Origin: Membranipora membranacea
Taxonomy: Eukaryota; Bryozoa; Gymnolaemata; Cheilostomatida; Membraniporidae
NCBI GenBank assembly: GCA_914767715.1
Contig: OU612066.1
Location: forward strand, 2,423,001 to 2,487,000
Direction of reading: 5' to 3'
Length of the DNA stretch: 64,000 nt
Shown: piece by piece, positions 45,601 to 58,384 of the stretch
How positions within the stretch are numbered: the first letter of the stretch is position 1
Layout: each line of letters starts with the position of its first letter
Position numbers and translations under genes: made by a program
Notes under the pieces: model-generated
What the model was told of the DNA's origin: nothing
The model's input: the letters and a program-made list of their open reading frames with translations, nothing else
Database searches by the model: none

Positions 45601-47910
45601 TGAACTTCAGTGCAGTCTTTTGATCAGACATTCATCCTTTCAGTCAACATGTTTTAGTAATAAATTCATGTGATTATCTCAAAACCGCAGGGTAACTTGT
45701 TTTTAGTTTTCTTTTGATATCAAATATTTTGGTTCATTTAAGGATGTGGTTGTCTCAAGCGGATGTTCTCAAGCCCTGGACCTTTGTATCACACTGCTGG
45801 CCAATCCTGGACAAAACATCCTCATCCCAAAACCTGGATTCTCCATCTACAAAACTCTGGCAGAAGGCGTAGGCGTGCAGACAAAATATTATGACCTCAA
45901 GGTAATAATCTCACTCACAAGTCACTCACTGACACTTCCTTTTGAATACACAAGCTTTGTACTAATGACATGGCCACTCTCTGTCAAGAGCCAGTACAAT
46001 ATACTTGTAATTGACCTTATGATGTAACACTGTATATCCTTGGTTTGTAGCCCGATGATGAGTGGAACGTAGACATAGCCCACCTATCCTCACAGATAGA
46101 CGATAAGACAGCGGCTGTCATAGTCAACAGCCCATCCAATCCGTGTGGCGGGGTATTCAGTCTAGAGCACATGCAAGAAATCATCGATGTGTGCGAGAAA
46201 CACAAAGTACCTATAATCAGTGACGAAGTGTATGAACATGTGGTAGGTGATCACTACTCCATCCCTCTGCTGAAGGCGGTATCATAGAATGATCCATAGG
46301 AATAACATTACCCATTTAAATTGTTGTTAGTAAACACCTTTTGTCATAGTTTGAAACTAGCTCTTACTGGATATAAATTGTGCAATTGTATCATATATTA
46401 TATTGAATTTAGAGCTACCCTATTTGTTGAATTGCTTTCACTGGCTGGTATTATTAGTTTTAATAATAAGGAGATTACCAATATGTTATTGTCTTGATGA
46501 CATGTGCGCTGCATTATGACATCAATCCCATACCCACAGCAACTACTCTGCTAGTGCTTACAGAACAATAACATATTACAACATATTAACTTCCACTTCT
46601 AGGTGTATGATGGACGTACACATTACCCGTTTGGAGCCGTCTCTAAGACTGTGCCTGTATTTACTGTCAGCGCCATCTCCAAACGATTCCTTGTACCTGG
46701 CTGGAGGCTTGGATGGGTAATAATACATGACAGAGCAGGGGCAATAACTCCTCAGATTAGGTCATGCTTGACTGCTCTGACACAGAGGATTCTGGGACCA
46801 TGTTCTCTCATTCAAGGAGCTCTACCAAAGATACTCAGAACTGCACCTAAAGCAGTCTTTGACCATACCAACAATCTCATTCAGGTTTGTGGATAACTTC
46901 GATCTGTTCTGGCTCGTATTTTTAGCTGTGGCTGTAGACATAGAACTGACCTTGAGCACCTCAGCCTGTTTGTTTGCTGACAACGTTATGAATGCGTTCA
47001 AATGACGTACAAAAAGTATAAATAAAACCACTCAGCTAATATATAATTCACTAATCACTGAATGCACAAAATCAATACCAGTAAAATATTGCACAAATCT
47101 CCCAATGGAAAAAAAGCAGCATTAGTGGCAGACCAGTGGTAGACTTGGCATGTGTCCAAAGTCTGAACCTCACAAACTGTTTTTGTTCTCTATATGTCAG
47201 CAAATTCATATTCATGGACTGAACTGGAGGGAATTGGGTATTGCTGATCCATGTGTTAATTCTAATGATTTGTGTTGACAGGAGAATTCTAGAATGTTCT
47301 ACGAGTTACTTTCAAGTATGAAAGGGTTAGAACCTATCAAACCCTCCGGGGCCATGTATATGATGGTGAGAATAGATCTGGACTCCTTCCCGGACTTTGC
47401 TAATGATATCGACTTCACTGAGAGACTGATGACTGAAGAATCGGTATTCTGCCTCCCTGCTTCGGTAAGAATAAAAAATACCCACTTAGCGTGCCAAACC
47501 AGCACAACAATTACTCCCACACATTAATGTGATAAACCTTGGATATCGACCTTGTTCTTATTTTCTTGAAGTGATAATAGAGACATTAGTTTGTACACCA
47601 TCAATTTGATACCCAAGGGTATTGCAATCACAAGATTAAGTCAGTGGCAATATATTTCTGTATTTATTTTTAACAGTGTTTTGCATATCCTGGATTTTTC
47701 CGGATTGTGTTATCCATACCTAATGATAAAGCTGTGGAGGCATGCGAGAGATTAATCCTCTTCTGTGACAGACATTACATGCACAGTGTACCAGAACCGC
47801 TCGATAGTAATGGTGAACCGCTGTCTCTACCAACCAAAACAAAGAGGTTACCTCCCCCACTGACAAGGATCACCTCTGATGTCTACCTCCTTGGTGCCAA
47901 TAAGAGATAA
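42621..47910 (+). CDS. TAT: Tyrosine aminotransferase
   Basis: Eight exons join in phase: 42621-42792, 43896-44000, 44666-44733, 45743-45901, 46051-46242, 46603-46884, 47282-47464 and 47677-47910; 464 residues (human 454). The enzyme transfers the amino group of tyrosine to 2-oxoglutarate, making 4-hydroxyphenylpyruvate and glutamate, the first step of tyrosine breakdown; it is PLP-dependent and cytosolic. Visible motifs: the N-terminal [20 protein letters not shown] and [31 protein letters not shown] with the cofactor-contacting Asn198; ISDEVYEHV with Asp226 and Tyr229; the Schiff-base lysine Lys259 in [16 protein letters not shown]; and the carboxylate-binding Arg396 in FFRIVLSIP. All expected catalytic residues are present, so the enzyme should be active. 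A polyadenylation signal AATAAA lies at 48089. Confidence 0.96.
42926..42953. repeat. 28-bp perfect palindrome in TAT intron 1
   Basis: agagtaaggatata followed by its exact complement tatatccttactct, without a loop. It lies 134 bp into the intron. Confidence 0.9.
44775..45414. repeat. Three-unit tandem repeat with a nested decamer array in TAT intron 3
   Basis: Units begin at 44775, 44975 and 45165 and are 200, 190 and 250 bp long. They are nearly identical except for the number of agtttatatt decamers: 4, 3 and 9. The length differences (10 and 60 bp) equal the decamer count differences exactly. The flanks contain ttgattgattgatgagtact and aaaatacatttgcaacga. A few further decamer-like words occur near 45548. 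Confidence 0.95.
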
Positions 47911-50642
47911 ACACTGACTCACTACTAACTCATACAGAGGAGAAAACTCTCGCATATAGTTTCTCAATCTATGACAGTAACTACTCAGTATTTATTCGTT
48001 CTGTCCGCAGCCTACTCAGGCTCTTTGTTGACAGTAAAATATCAATAATTTGGAAAAAAATCTCATTTTTCTCTACTGTGTGGTTGTCAATAAAAAAAAT
48101 TAATGTGCTAGATGCCAAAACATGTATTATAAGATTTATTTTATTCCCATTTTGTTTTTATTCGACTCGCAGATGTTCTATATTTAGCATTGAAGTGATT
48201 GATACCAACACTGAAATCTTCAACATGGCAGCTCCAAGAAAAAGGGTCTCTATTCTCGTATCATTTATTTTTAATCTAAAACTCTGATACAGCATTACAT
48301 TTCTTCTACACTAACACTTAATCTAATATTATTACTATCTCCTGTAATATTCTTATCTTAGTCTTCAGCCCTTCAAAAGCAGCTTCTCTCCAAATAATAT
48401 TTGGACTTTTTTTCCTCTTATTCTTAGACTTTTTATTATGATGTGGTCCGCATATAAATAATTATTAATGTAATAAACTATTTTGTTCTAAATATGACCA
48501 ACAAAGTTGTGCTTGCAAACTTGGTAAATCTCATGGTCTTACATTCAGCTGTAGTAGCCGCCACATAACCAAAGTGCCACTAGTTCAAACTGTAAGGGTG
48601 CGCTGTCCTTACAAGTTGTGGTGGGTATTTGTGATCACTTAGAAGTACTACGCTACTTCGTTGCAACTTAACTGGTTTATTTGATAGTAAAACTTCTTAT
48701 ATATATATGAGACATAGAATATCTAAAACAATAGTAATACAGCAGTTCATATGATGGCAACAAAATGTAATCAGGATACAGCGAGCAAATGAATATTCAA
48801 TCAATTTATTTCGATGACAGCACAATCAGTCATGAATCTTGGAACATTATTAACATGATGACACATTAATGATGATGATATGAATTTGTCTATTCACATC
48901 TGATGTCATCCTTACAAAACTATACTTAAAATGGAAATTAATCCAATAGATTTATATTGTTGTGGTGAACTGGTCTATGGATGACAGGTGAAAGAGCCTG
49001 CCCTGCGTCATCAGTAGATTGACATCCAGTGTTTTTGGAGACTGCCTGGCACCAAAAACATACATCTATATACTTACATACACACATACATGTTCATAAC
49101 AACCAGACAGGCAACAACCCTCAGTTTTTGATATTTAATGTTTTCCTTGCTTGTTACTGCTACTAGCTCATTTTATGCCCTTATTGCGTTAAATAAAGCA
49201 AATATACCTATATAAAGGTATTGTTATGTTATACAGATGACAGCTTATGGCTTATAGGTTATCCTGTTTTGCTTCGTTATTTTACTCTGCTTCCAATATT
49301 TCTTTAATTCTATGTGTCATGAACCATCTATGCTAGGATTATCTGTTCTTCAACTTTTCTGAATATTATATAATAGTTATTACTGGAGGCTATATTATAG
49401 GCTTGGGGGGATAATGATTAATTGAGCCTTCTACTAATTGACCTAGAGGCCACTAAAACGGTGTCAGTGACTTTACAAACAGATCGAGTTTGCTTGACTT
49501 TTGAGTCGCTACCTTCCTACCAGAAAAAATATGATATTTTAAGTCAAGACACATGTTAATGTGGTGAAAGCACAATCATGGTGGTGACAGATGAGCGTGA
49601 CGTGACTATGAACACTTTTTTTTTATTATTCCACCAAAAAATTATAGGCCCCACAAACGCTCCGGCCATTCATGCTGTTGGACCAAACCATCTACCTTCC
49701 ATCAGTTATACTTGTTTATCTGAACCATCTCAGAAGACAAGTATAGTCTATTAAACAATCCATCAGGATGGTTTTTTATTTTTGACCCCGAAGACAAAAC
49801 TAGATATCGACATTAAAACAGGTTTATGGTTCAATATGAGGTATCGTTGAGTATTTGGCATTACATTGCGATATGACAGCATTAAACAAGATGTGCACCC
49901 AGCTGGTAACATCATTATCTCCTCAGATTTGTGTATTTCTTACACAAGATAAGACCATGGTGATGTGAGCTATTTACTGCGTTTATTGTGAGTGTATATA
50001 TACGCTGCGCTGCTTCATTGAAAGAAAAATGGTTACCCAGCCTCAAAGTAGTACACTGTTAAATATCCAATCATCCAAAGTATCTTACCCGTGTACAAAA
50101 TGATAAAATATTGGAATGCATGTTATGGAATGTATATAGTAAACAATGTAAGAGAAAAAAAGTTGATATAGTATAATAGAAATACAAATGCGATATACTA
50201 TATATGATATACCATTCATATAATTCATTTGTTGGTGGATTCAGTGCTAAGCCTCTGCTTGGGTTTTAGTTCAAACTAAAACCCAGGCAGAGTTCAGAAA
50301 CTCAATCAGCTGATTATATTAATTTCTACAAGTTCGCAGTATCGGTACTCTTACTGATCTACGGGATGTACTAATACCAGATAATGCCAAACCTCATCAC
50401 GGAATAGTGGCCCTCCTCAAGTCAACCACAAATCTGTTTATTTTGTGAAACTGAAGTGAGATAATGATGTCTAAAAAGATCAAAAGAGTGTGGAAGAGAT
50501 GTAAAAATTATAACAGCCTTTATATAAGCCTACTGCATATAAAAAAAGTATGACCACATAGGAGAATAGGGCGATCAGTTTTTGTCAGAATCATACTGTC
50601 ATGCTTGGTGGAAACCATGCATAGATCAGTATCTGATAGCAC
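47911..50642. other. TAT-dispanin intergenic region (tail to tail)
   Basis: Contains the 3' ends of both genes: AATAAA for TAT at 48089 and, on the minus strand, AATAAA at 50437-50442 about 200 bases after the dispanin stop. No other gene is seen. A palindrome lies at 50253-50292. Confidence 0.5.
50253..50292. repeat. 40-bp near-perfect palindrome
   Basis: ctctgcttgggttttagtt is followed by its near-exact complement aactaaaacccaggcagag around a two-base centre, with one mismatch. It lies beyond the 3' end of the dispanin gene. Confidence 0.85.
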
Positions 50643-53600
50643 TCAATGAACTGCTGGAGGTACAAAGCCGTTGTGTATAGATCCAATCAGAATAGCAAAG
50701 AATATTATCCCAGTTATAATGGCAGCGATGGACATCCAGAAAGTAATTCGACCAAACGATCCAGCCTTGGCCCAGTCCTCGCTCGTAACTGCTCTCTTTG
50801 TTATACCTTTCAACAGATATCACATTTTTATTGCTTATTGAAAAGAGCTTACTGATAGCTATGACCATAGAACGGAGACTATAGGGAGCACTAGCATTGA
50901 GGCGCTGGGGCATTTTTATTTTAATTTTTGGTGACGTTATGGTTACGACATTGAATTGTGTAGTAGCATCGGTGTTATCATTTATTTGCAGTACCAAGTT
51001 TATTTTGATAATTGGTAAATTTTGCGTTTGAAGATTGCAATAGATTTAGTAGCTTGTTGTGATTAGTTTGACATTTCACCTAAAAAATTTATAAAGATAA
51101 ACCAATTCAGAGTAAGGGTAAGGAGGCATGGACTATACGAAATGCCAAGTAGTATAACTATCATTTGACCCTGGTGCCAACGAAGAGCTATTTGGCACCA
51201 AATTGTCTACACATTAGTGGATATTCTCAAGGGAGGGCAGGGTGGATGGAATTTTGGCCACAGATGATTAATGTACTCTTTTCATGTCGCTGCATTTTTG
51301 ACACTGTGAATGAGTGATAATGGAAAATACCCACGTCCAGCAACTCAATCACTTAACATGAATCATGTGATTTCACTCATCCAGCCAAATATTGGGCTTA
51401 GTATCACATCACATTTGACACTGTGTGAATGATTTTAACAGAAGTAGATGAAAGCCAAAGACATTAAAGGGCAACCAAGGTTTCAAACAACTTCTCATTG
51501 ATGGCCATTGATTAATAGCAGATTGCACCTTCTGCATTGGGAAAAAGACAAAATATAATTCGGATGATTATTCAGCCAGAATTCTTGTGAAACATTATTC
51601 CATCAGGTACTCAAACTCAGCTAAAAGAGAATACCACATAGCAGTTTCCTGTTCCTGTTATTACTTAGCCTGTGCTCTATAATTATTACAGCAAAGTCTT
51701 GGAACCTCCCCTAAACTGAAGTGTTACCCAGCTTAGAGTCAGCAACTACTTTGAGTTTTGCATCGCGTAATGCACAAAGCTGATGCTGCCCAGCACATTA
51801 TTTGCTACCCATTAATGCGTTGCTGCGAAACCTTGGTTGCCCTTTAATGTATCCGTTGGTTTCAGTTAGTGAACTGAATCACAATAATATCTGAGTAACG
51901 ATGGTAGAGCTTATTTAGGACCATTAACCCAGGGTTCAAACCACAGCTCACATATTTTGAGGTTGAGCAAAATTTGTAACTGACTGGCTGACGTCACACC
52001 TAGTCAGGCAGGAGTGTACCTATAGTGGTAAACTTTGATTTATCATCATCATGTTTTACATTTACATGTACAAGATTGTATGCATGTGCGTGTGCACATG
52101 ATTGACAAGCACAGTATGTATAATTATGTACGTGTAAGTGCATGTATGTACGTGTTAGTGCATGTATGTGTGTGTATGTATAAGGATGTACGTGTATGTA
52201 CATGAAGTATGTACATGTGTACAGATGTATCATATTAACTTTCCCTGACTGACATACAGTAAGTATTGTAGGAGTGTAGAGTACTTACATGATAGTATGA
52301 GAGCTATGAGCCCAAGTGGAGGATTAAAGAACACAGAAGCGATCACAAGAGGCATGAAATCACGCGGCTGATTGCTGTGATTCTTACTCCACGGACGAGT
52401 CACAGCTAGGAATGTGGCAGCTCCACCTAAACAGAACAGAAAATTAACATTATATATAACAAGTTACGCCTTGAATATGCATACAACATTTTGAAGAATT
52501 GCATTCAATAAATCAATATAAATATAGCACAAAAAACAACAACAGAAACATAGTTTAAAGGATAGAAAAATGAATCATTTCAGAGACACCAAGCATAAGC
52601 TGTCATTTTAATTGAAACAGCAAAATTATCATCATCCAGTTACATCAAAACTCATCGCATCTGCAGAGGCTGCAACCGCAAAGGCTGCAACCACAAAGCA
52701 TTTTAACACAAATCGATACCCTGGGAACTACAGCTTAGCAAAATGATTTAAAGGATATTCACATGGAAAGTTGGATATTCAATGGATTGTCCTTAAAATA
52801 ACCTCTTGTGATGAGACTTAAACCCAAAACCTATTGATAGATGCATCCTTTTCAGCTACTTTCAACTGATTATAAAAACACCTTCAACACTGCTCATAAT
52901 AAGGTTAGGGAATTTTCCACTCATTTTCTTTGAATCTAACATAAATGTCTATTACATAGCCCAGTCTATGTACAACCTATGTACTCTTACTATTCTTCTT
53001 AAGTGCAGACCTTTGATATAATGAGGCCTTCAAAGCATTGTTCAAAGAGACCAGGCATTCCTATAACCAGGCCTTCTACATAGCCTGGGTACTATTTTAA
53101 TGATGATTTAAAATCGACTGATAATACTGACCACATTTTTAGCAGATTGAAAAGCAGATTTTATGCATTGTCTAAGTTCAAATTTTTTATCCGTCCAATG
53201 CTCAATGTGAGTATTTTGTGCAGTCTCTTATATTACCGATTATATTATATAATTCAGAAGTTTGGTTTAACTCCTGCACGGCAAAGGAGAGATCTCGATT
53301 ATTATCTCCTTTTTCTACCTCATACAGCTGTGACATTCCTAATCTGATCTCAGACCGAATTTTTAGTACGGCAGTAAATTTTATTTATGACGAAGACCCT
53401 ATTTTTAACAAACATTATGTTCCAGCTAGGAAAAAATGTTTATCAGCTAAGTGCCGCACAACTCGCTTTTTAAACAGTTTTATACCTTTTAGTATCAGAC
53501 TACTAAATGATAACGCCTTCTTACAGTCACTATAATTTTGCTTCATCATTGATGACAAGCAATAAAACAATCTCTCTCTCTCTCTCTCTCTAACCAGGCC

Positions 53601-56209
53601 TTCTAAATAACCAAGCCTTCAATGACGTTTGTTCCACATTTTATTTCAATCTACCACAATGACTACAGTGAGGCATACAAGTACAAGTACAATCGGCCCT
53701 GACCTACTTTGATCTGGTAATTAATAGTGCACATAACCTTCTGCACCCTACTCAACAAGAAAAGCAAGATGCTGAGTGATATTATGATTGTCGCTATTTT
53801 TTGGGTGGGTTGAAGTAGGACGGTTTACCATCATTATTGAGCTATTCTGATCGCTGTCTGTCTAACCGGTACAGATCTGTTAAATCTTGCTTGGAGTCGG
53901 GAAAAGATCGATGGGAATAGGAAAAAGATCATTGGGGATGGGGAACAGAACACTTTGTATAACTGCGATGTTACGCTGTAGTTGAGTTTCAAATTCCCTC
54001 ACAAGCACGTTTTTTTTTTACTTCACAAGTAATACATAACAATCTTTTATCTCATCATGTTCTTGATATATATTTTTGATAAAATCATAACAAGCCTAGA
54101 CTACCATTATGGCTTAGGAAGCCTGGACCCCATTGTGTGATCATTTGTACATCACTACAAAGAGGCTGTATGCATTCATGGCAACTAAAACATAGAAGTG
54201 TTATGAATGTAACCCTGACGAGCTGCTGGTCTATTAGCTACCTTTAGTTTTGAGTTTCTTAGTTTTCACCACAGCATCTGTGTACACATTATAATATCCT
54301 CCGTCTCTTGTTACTGTCTTGTGTTTTGGTTTTGTGTGTCTTGTAGCATAGCCACCCTTACTGAAGGAAACATGCAAGAAAAATTAATGAGAAGACTAAC
54401 ACTCAGATTTAAAGAAAATTGATTGCGAATACATACATATAATTCAGAGCACTGGTGTACACACTACTTTTTCATGTAAAAGTGACTGCATTTTGCATGA
54501 AAACACTTATCATTGCATCATTAAGACCACGGAGTTCACTTAAAATATCCGTCATTTAATAGATGAGTAATATGATATAATGGTTACAAAGAGAAATGGG
54601 TAAGACATAGGGGTATCCCCTTGGTAAGACATGATCAATCCTTGATACACATACCCGAACTGTTGATATCCGTTATAAGTCCTGGCAGGTCCTCTTGACG
54701 GATAATATTGACTTGACTGTGAATAAGCAGGTGCTCTGCCATTGAAATAAATAAAATAATTAATCTCCTGCTGTCATAAGACAAAGTGTGACTTACTTCC
54801 TCTCTCAGAGATAATGTAACAAGGAGGAGACAACTTGCAATTGTCACCACAAATTTTTAATGTATTGTTCACTAACCATGCACACTACTAGCCTGTCTTG
54901 ACAAGCTTTGTACCCCCCACCGAACAAAGCTTGTCAAGACAGGCTAGCACAATACCTATTTGATATACAGCATGCACCACCATAATCATCTTAATGAGTG
55001 AGCAATGAATTTGCTAAGTTTATATAGTACTGCGAAAGCTGACAATACATGGAATACTCCCAGGGAGTTATTGGTACCTAGCCTATGTGGTCAAACTGAA
55101 CTCACCCATAAGCAGAAGAGGAGGATTGCCCGCGAGGTCGATTGTTATATCCTTGCTGTTGATGTGAAGGGACATGACCCTGGGCTGGTGAGTAGCCTCC
55201 TTGTGAAGGGGCACCTCTATAACCACCTTGCTGAGAAGGAGCATACCCACTTTGAGAGGGAGCATAACCACTCTGTGAAGGGGCATAACCACTTTGAGAA
55301 GGGGCGTAGCCACTCTGGGAAGGAGCGTAGCCACTCTGTGATGGAGCGTAGCCACTCTGAGAAGCTGGGTAATTCGGAGAATAGCCTTGATCCAAAGTTC
55401 TTGCTGGGGAATATGACCTCTGCTGTGGTCTGAAAAAAGGAGCATCATATACATGTGTTTCGGTTAGCCTACTCAACCTACCTAGCCTAATATACAAAAT
55501 TATGTGAGGTAACACATAAACTTATCATAGGTTCAATGAGTTTGATTTTTAATGTCAGAATCAATTCAACATAGCAATCCATACAGTGAGTGAGTAGGGA
55601 GAGTATAGTCACCTAGCCTGTTGACTTGGCCGCTGTCCTCCGTTGTCGTACCCTCTACCAGGTGACACCCCCCTTCTACTAGCAGGTGACTGATCTCTAC
55701 TAGGATGGTATTGATCCTGTGGTCTCTCATCTTCATATCTGCGAGGTGAGTGACTTCTGGGTGGGGGCCGCTCTCCATATCTGTCTACTGGATTAGCTGG
55801 TACTCTGCTCTCATCTGCATATCGTCTTCAATTTGTTACGAAACAACAGATAAAAAAAGGCTGCTTCACACAACATAACCCACATAGAAAAGTAATCATG
55901 ATTTCTAGTACCTGCCAGAAACGATAAATTTGCTGTAATGGGATCAAATTCCAGTTATTACCGATTCCAGCGATTATATTATCTTTGTGTGAGAAGTCAG
56001 TGGATTCCAACTCACCCGTAAGATGGTGGTGCTCCTCGACCCTCTGCCTGTTGCTGCTGTGGTGGATTTCTCACATACTGTCTATCATAGCTGATACTAC
56101 GGTCTCTAGCCTGAGGTACAGGGGCCTGTCTGGGCTGAGGGCTTGGTCTGTTGCTGTACTCATCTAGATTATCCCTCGAACCATGACGAGAGCCAGCATA
56201 AGACGACAT
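50643..56209 (-). CDS. Proline/glutamine-rich CD225 (dispanin) family membrane protein
   Basis: Seven exons in transcript order: 56209-56016, 55825-55613, 55429-55106, 54735-54655, 54360-54242, 52426-52289, 50806-50643; phases agree and give 410 residues. Residues 1-300 are hydrophilic and rich in Pro, Gln, Ser, Arg and Tyr, with about six copies of the heptad GYAPSQS in exon 3. The C-terminus (about 330-405) is a CD225/dispanin domain: QPRDFMPLVIASVFFNPPLG forms the first membrane segment, then EDWAKAGSFGRITFW, then a second hydrophobic segment to the end. The family includes interferon-induced IFITM proteins, PRRTs and SynDIG proteins; invertebrate members are mostly uncharacterised. The layout resembles PRRT/SynDIG-type proteins more than short IFITMs. 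A role at membranes is likely; anything more is guesswork. The last exon uses a pyrimidine-poor acceptor and is slightly less certain. Confidence 0.88.
51464..51847 (+). mobile_element. MITE with AGGGCAACCAAGGTTTC termini, TTAA-flanked
   Basis: Terminal inverted repeats of 17 bp lie at 51468-51484 and, inverted, 51827-51843, each bordered by TTAA. Total length is 376 bp with no coding capacity. It sits in intron 6 of the dispanin gene. A degenerate copy without intact ends lies at 11586-11966. Confidence 0.8.
51895..51950 (+). repeat. Degenerate tRNA-like fragment
   Basis: A box A-like gatggtagagctt and a box B-like agggttcaaacca are spaced about as in a tRNA, but no cloverleaf can be closed. 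It is a tRNA relic or SINE head inside the dispanin intron. Confidence 0.4.
52077..52230. repeat. Degenerate TGTATGTACG-type minisatellite in a dispanin intron
   Basis: A run of tgtacgtg, tgcatgta and tgtatgtg words without a strict period. The open frame over it is repeat translation. Confidence 0.7.
53079..53590 (+). mobile_element. 5'-truncated LINE remnant with 15-bp target-site duplication
   Basis: Exact 15-bp direct repeats taaccaggccttcta flank the insert (53064-53078 and 53591-53605). The plus strand encodes pieces of a LINE C-terminus in two frames: SRLKSRFYALSKFKFFIRPM, then QSLILPIILYNSEVWFNSC and RKKCLSAKCRTTRF, with a stop at 53533. A frameshift near 53215 separates them. The 3' end is AATAAAACAA followed by a CT-repeat tail. 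It lies in intron 5 of the dispanin gene, on the opposite strand. Confidence 0.88.
54888..54947. repeat. Perfect hairpin with 24-bp arms in dispanin intron 3
   Basis: Arms ctagcctgtcttgacaag plus ctttgt and the exact complement flank a 12-base loop (accccccaccga). The motif is shared with the palindrome at 37215-37275 and a half copy near 23816. Confidence 0.92.
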
Positions 56210-58384
56210 TCTGTCTGTTATTTAAAGTCAAAATACCAAGCTATAAGACAATACAGTATAATATTAATGTGAAAAGTCACTACCACTGCTACTCAACAGC
56301 TAACCTTGATGGCAAATATTCGTGTCACATAGCAGAAATATACAATTGTTCATTAAAATATGGGTGTATGTGGTATCAGCAAGTTGGATCCATCAATGAT
56401 CAATAATGCATATACCCATAGAATGCTGAGAAGTGTCAGCAAGTTAGTTCAACTACTAACTAACTAGGAGTAAGTAGGTCAATCAATCAATCTTTATTTT
56501 GATCCCAATTCATAAGAGGAAACTTTACCATAAATCTATCTAAAGCAATTTACCAATTCAGGTGATGATCTGATAAAGAAGGTGCATATAATGCAGTGTA
56601 ACTATTCCTCAGAGAAAAGAGCATGAGGTGAGGATGAGGCTAAACTTATTAAGAAAAAAATTATTATTAAATATTATTATTGTTATGCATCATTTTCATG
56701 AAGAACACCACAGTCAATACAACAGAGTTTTCTCTCCATGAACAGTATGCCATAACTATATTGTGGGAGAAGGATGATGGTGAATTTCAAGGAAGGATTG
56801 GAGTCGTATCTTACCAAGTTCTGCAGCTTTCTTGGATATGAATAACCATTTAGTACATAGATAGAGAGAATCCCTGGTTTCTTCTCCCAAAATTTCTCTA
56901 AATTTTTACAGGAAGTATCTAGTAGACAGTTCTAAAATTTTGAGCAATATCGGAATACGATCGGAAACAAAAAGATAATATCCGAGTTGTCTGTACAGGC
57001 CTATAAAGATATAAATAGGTCAGGTTTTAGTTCATATGTTAATTAATGCAGGTAAAATATATCATATTATTTTATTGTGAGAATGACTACCTATTTTAGC
57101 AATGCATCGGTCTGTAAGACAAAAATCTTGGAAATATTCCTTGTGTTTGTTTGGGGAGTTGGTGGAGGGGCCACAGTAGGTTTAAGAAACTAACTTACAT
57201 GACTGAAAAAAATTTTCACAGTGAAAAAGGCAAAGACAGACTCTGTACATGAAAGTTTTACACCTTGGTAAGACACTGCTTACTTTAGTCCTCGATGTAG
57301 AGTTCTATTCCAAATAAACAACCACCAAGTCAACAATTTGTTTCTGTGTAGCACTCACTACCTGCTATAATCTACCTAATCTACTCTACTGCTGAAGAGT
57401 TTGCCCCAGGGCTTTGCTGCATGGACCCCTGGCCTGGGCATAGGCATAAAGAGTTTGCAAGCCAGAACTGGTGGGCAGTTCTGGCAAACTCCTTATGCCT
57501 ATGCCCCTGGGACTTACTTACATGATAATTTACATACCTTTACATTGCCAATGTTCAGTATCAACCACTCAAAACAAACATATTGTGGTTGATACTGGAC
57601 ATTGGCAAAGTAAAGGCATGTAAGTCCCAGGGGCCATACTTTGCTGAGGGCAGGCTTGCAAGCCTATATATAAATCTACATATATATTAATAGTTTGCCT
57701 CGCTATGCATGTATGTTCAGAATTAGCTACCCATAAACCACCAAACAGGGTATACAAAAAATTATAGTGGGGAGTAGTGCTATTAATTACCTCACCCAAA
57801 CCTGCCATTGAAATCAAGTTTCCCTCAAGGATGATAATCTGCTGTGCTGAATAAATGAGCTTGGCTGAATTTCACTGATCTTTATCATATCTAGTTTATT
57901 GTTGTAGGTTATAATGTTGAGAAGGTCACGCTAAAGTTCGAAGGCTTAAACTTTGTTGGTTGATAACTAATTGCAACCTGGACCAAATTTCGGGCACACA
58001 ATTGTGTCGAATTATGAAATTTGCTCGGATATGAATGAATTCATTAAGCCTATATACACTGCATATTATGTCAAACATCATTTCAATTTTAAACTGAACT
58101 TTTACAATTCATTTACGGTCAAGATAGGCCCCCATCAATAAAAATTTGGTTAATAATAGTGTATTGCGAAGTGACGTTTGACACTGAATTCAGGTTAACA
58201 TTCCTCGCCTATATGATACATATAGTCAACATGACCCTCGGTATTTTCTCTTCGGCATTATGCAGTATTTACATGTGATTCCTTTTTTCAGTTTTGACTG
58301 GAACCTGAGAGAAAGGCTAATATTGGCAGTGACCAGGCTCCCTTACTCTTCTGAGTTTGGTGCAGAAAAAGCAGAACTAGAAGT
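56210..58384. other. Dispanin-MED25 intergenic region (head to head)
   Basis: Contains both promoters. Structures seen: a LINE-tail-like segment near 56477 (tcaatcaatcaatctttatt) and the multi-hairpin sequence at 57436-57635. No additional gene is apparent. Confidence 0.5.
57436..57635. repeat. Two adjacent long hairpins between divergent genes
   Basis: Hairpin 1 pairs gggcataggcataaagagtt (57436 on) with aactccttatgcctatgccc (ending 57506). Hairpin 2 pairs cccctgggacttac and cctttacattgccaatg with their complements ending near 57633 (cattggcaaagtaaagg and gtaagtcccagggg), with one arm carrying an extra 14 bases. They overlap by a few bases, so the two stems stand side by side. Confidence 0.85.

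Noticed and set aside
52000-52233. His/Tyr-rich minus-strand open frame
   Set aside because: Translation of the TGTATGTACG minisatellite in an intron.
55005-55433. 142-codon plus-strand open frame rich in His and Glu
   Set aside because: It is antisense to exon 3 of the dispanin gene; its repeat pattern mirrors the GYAPSQS heptads.
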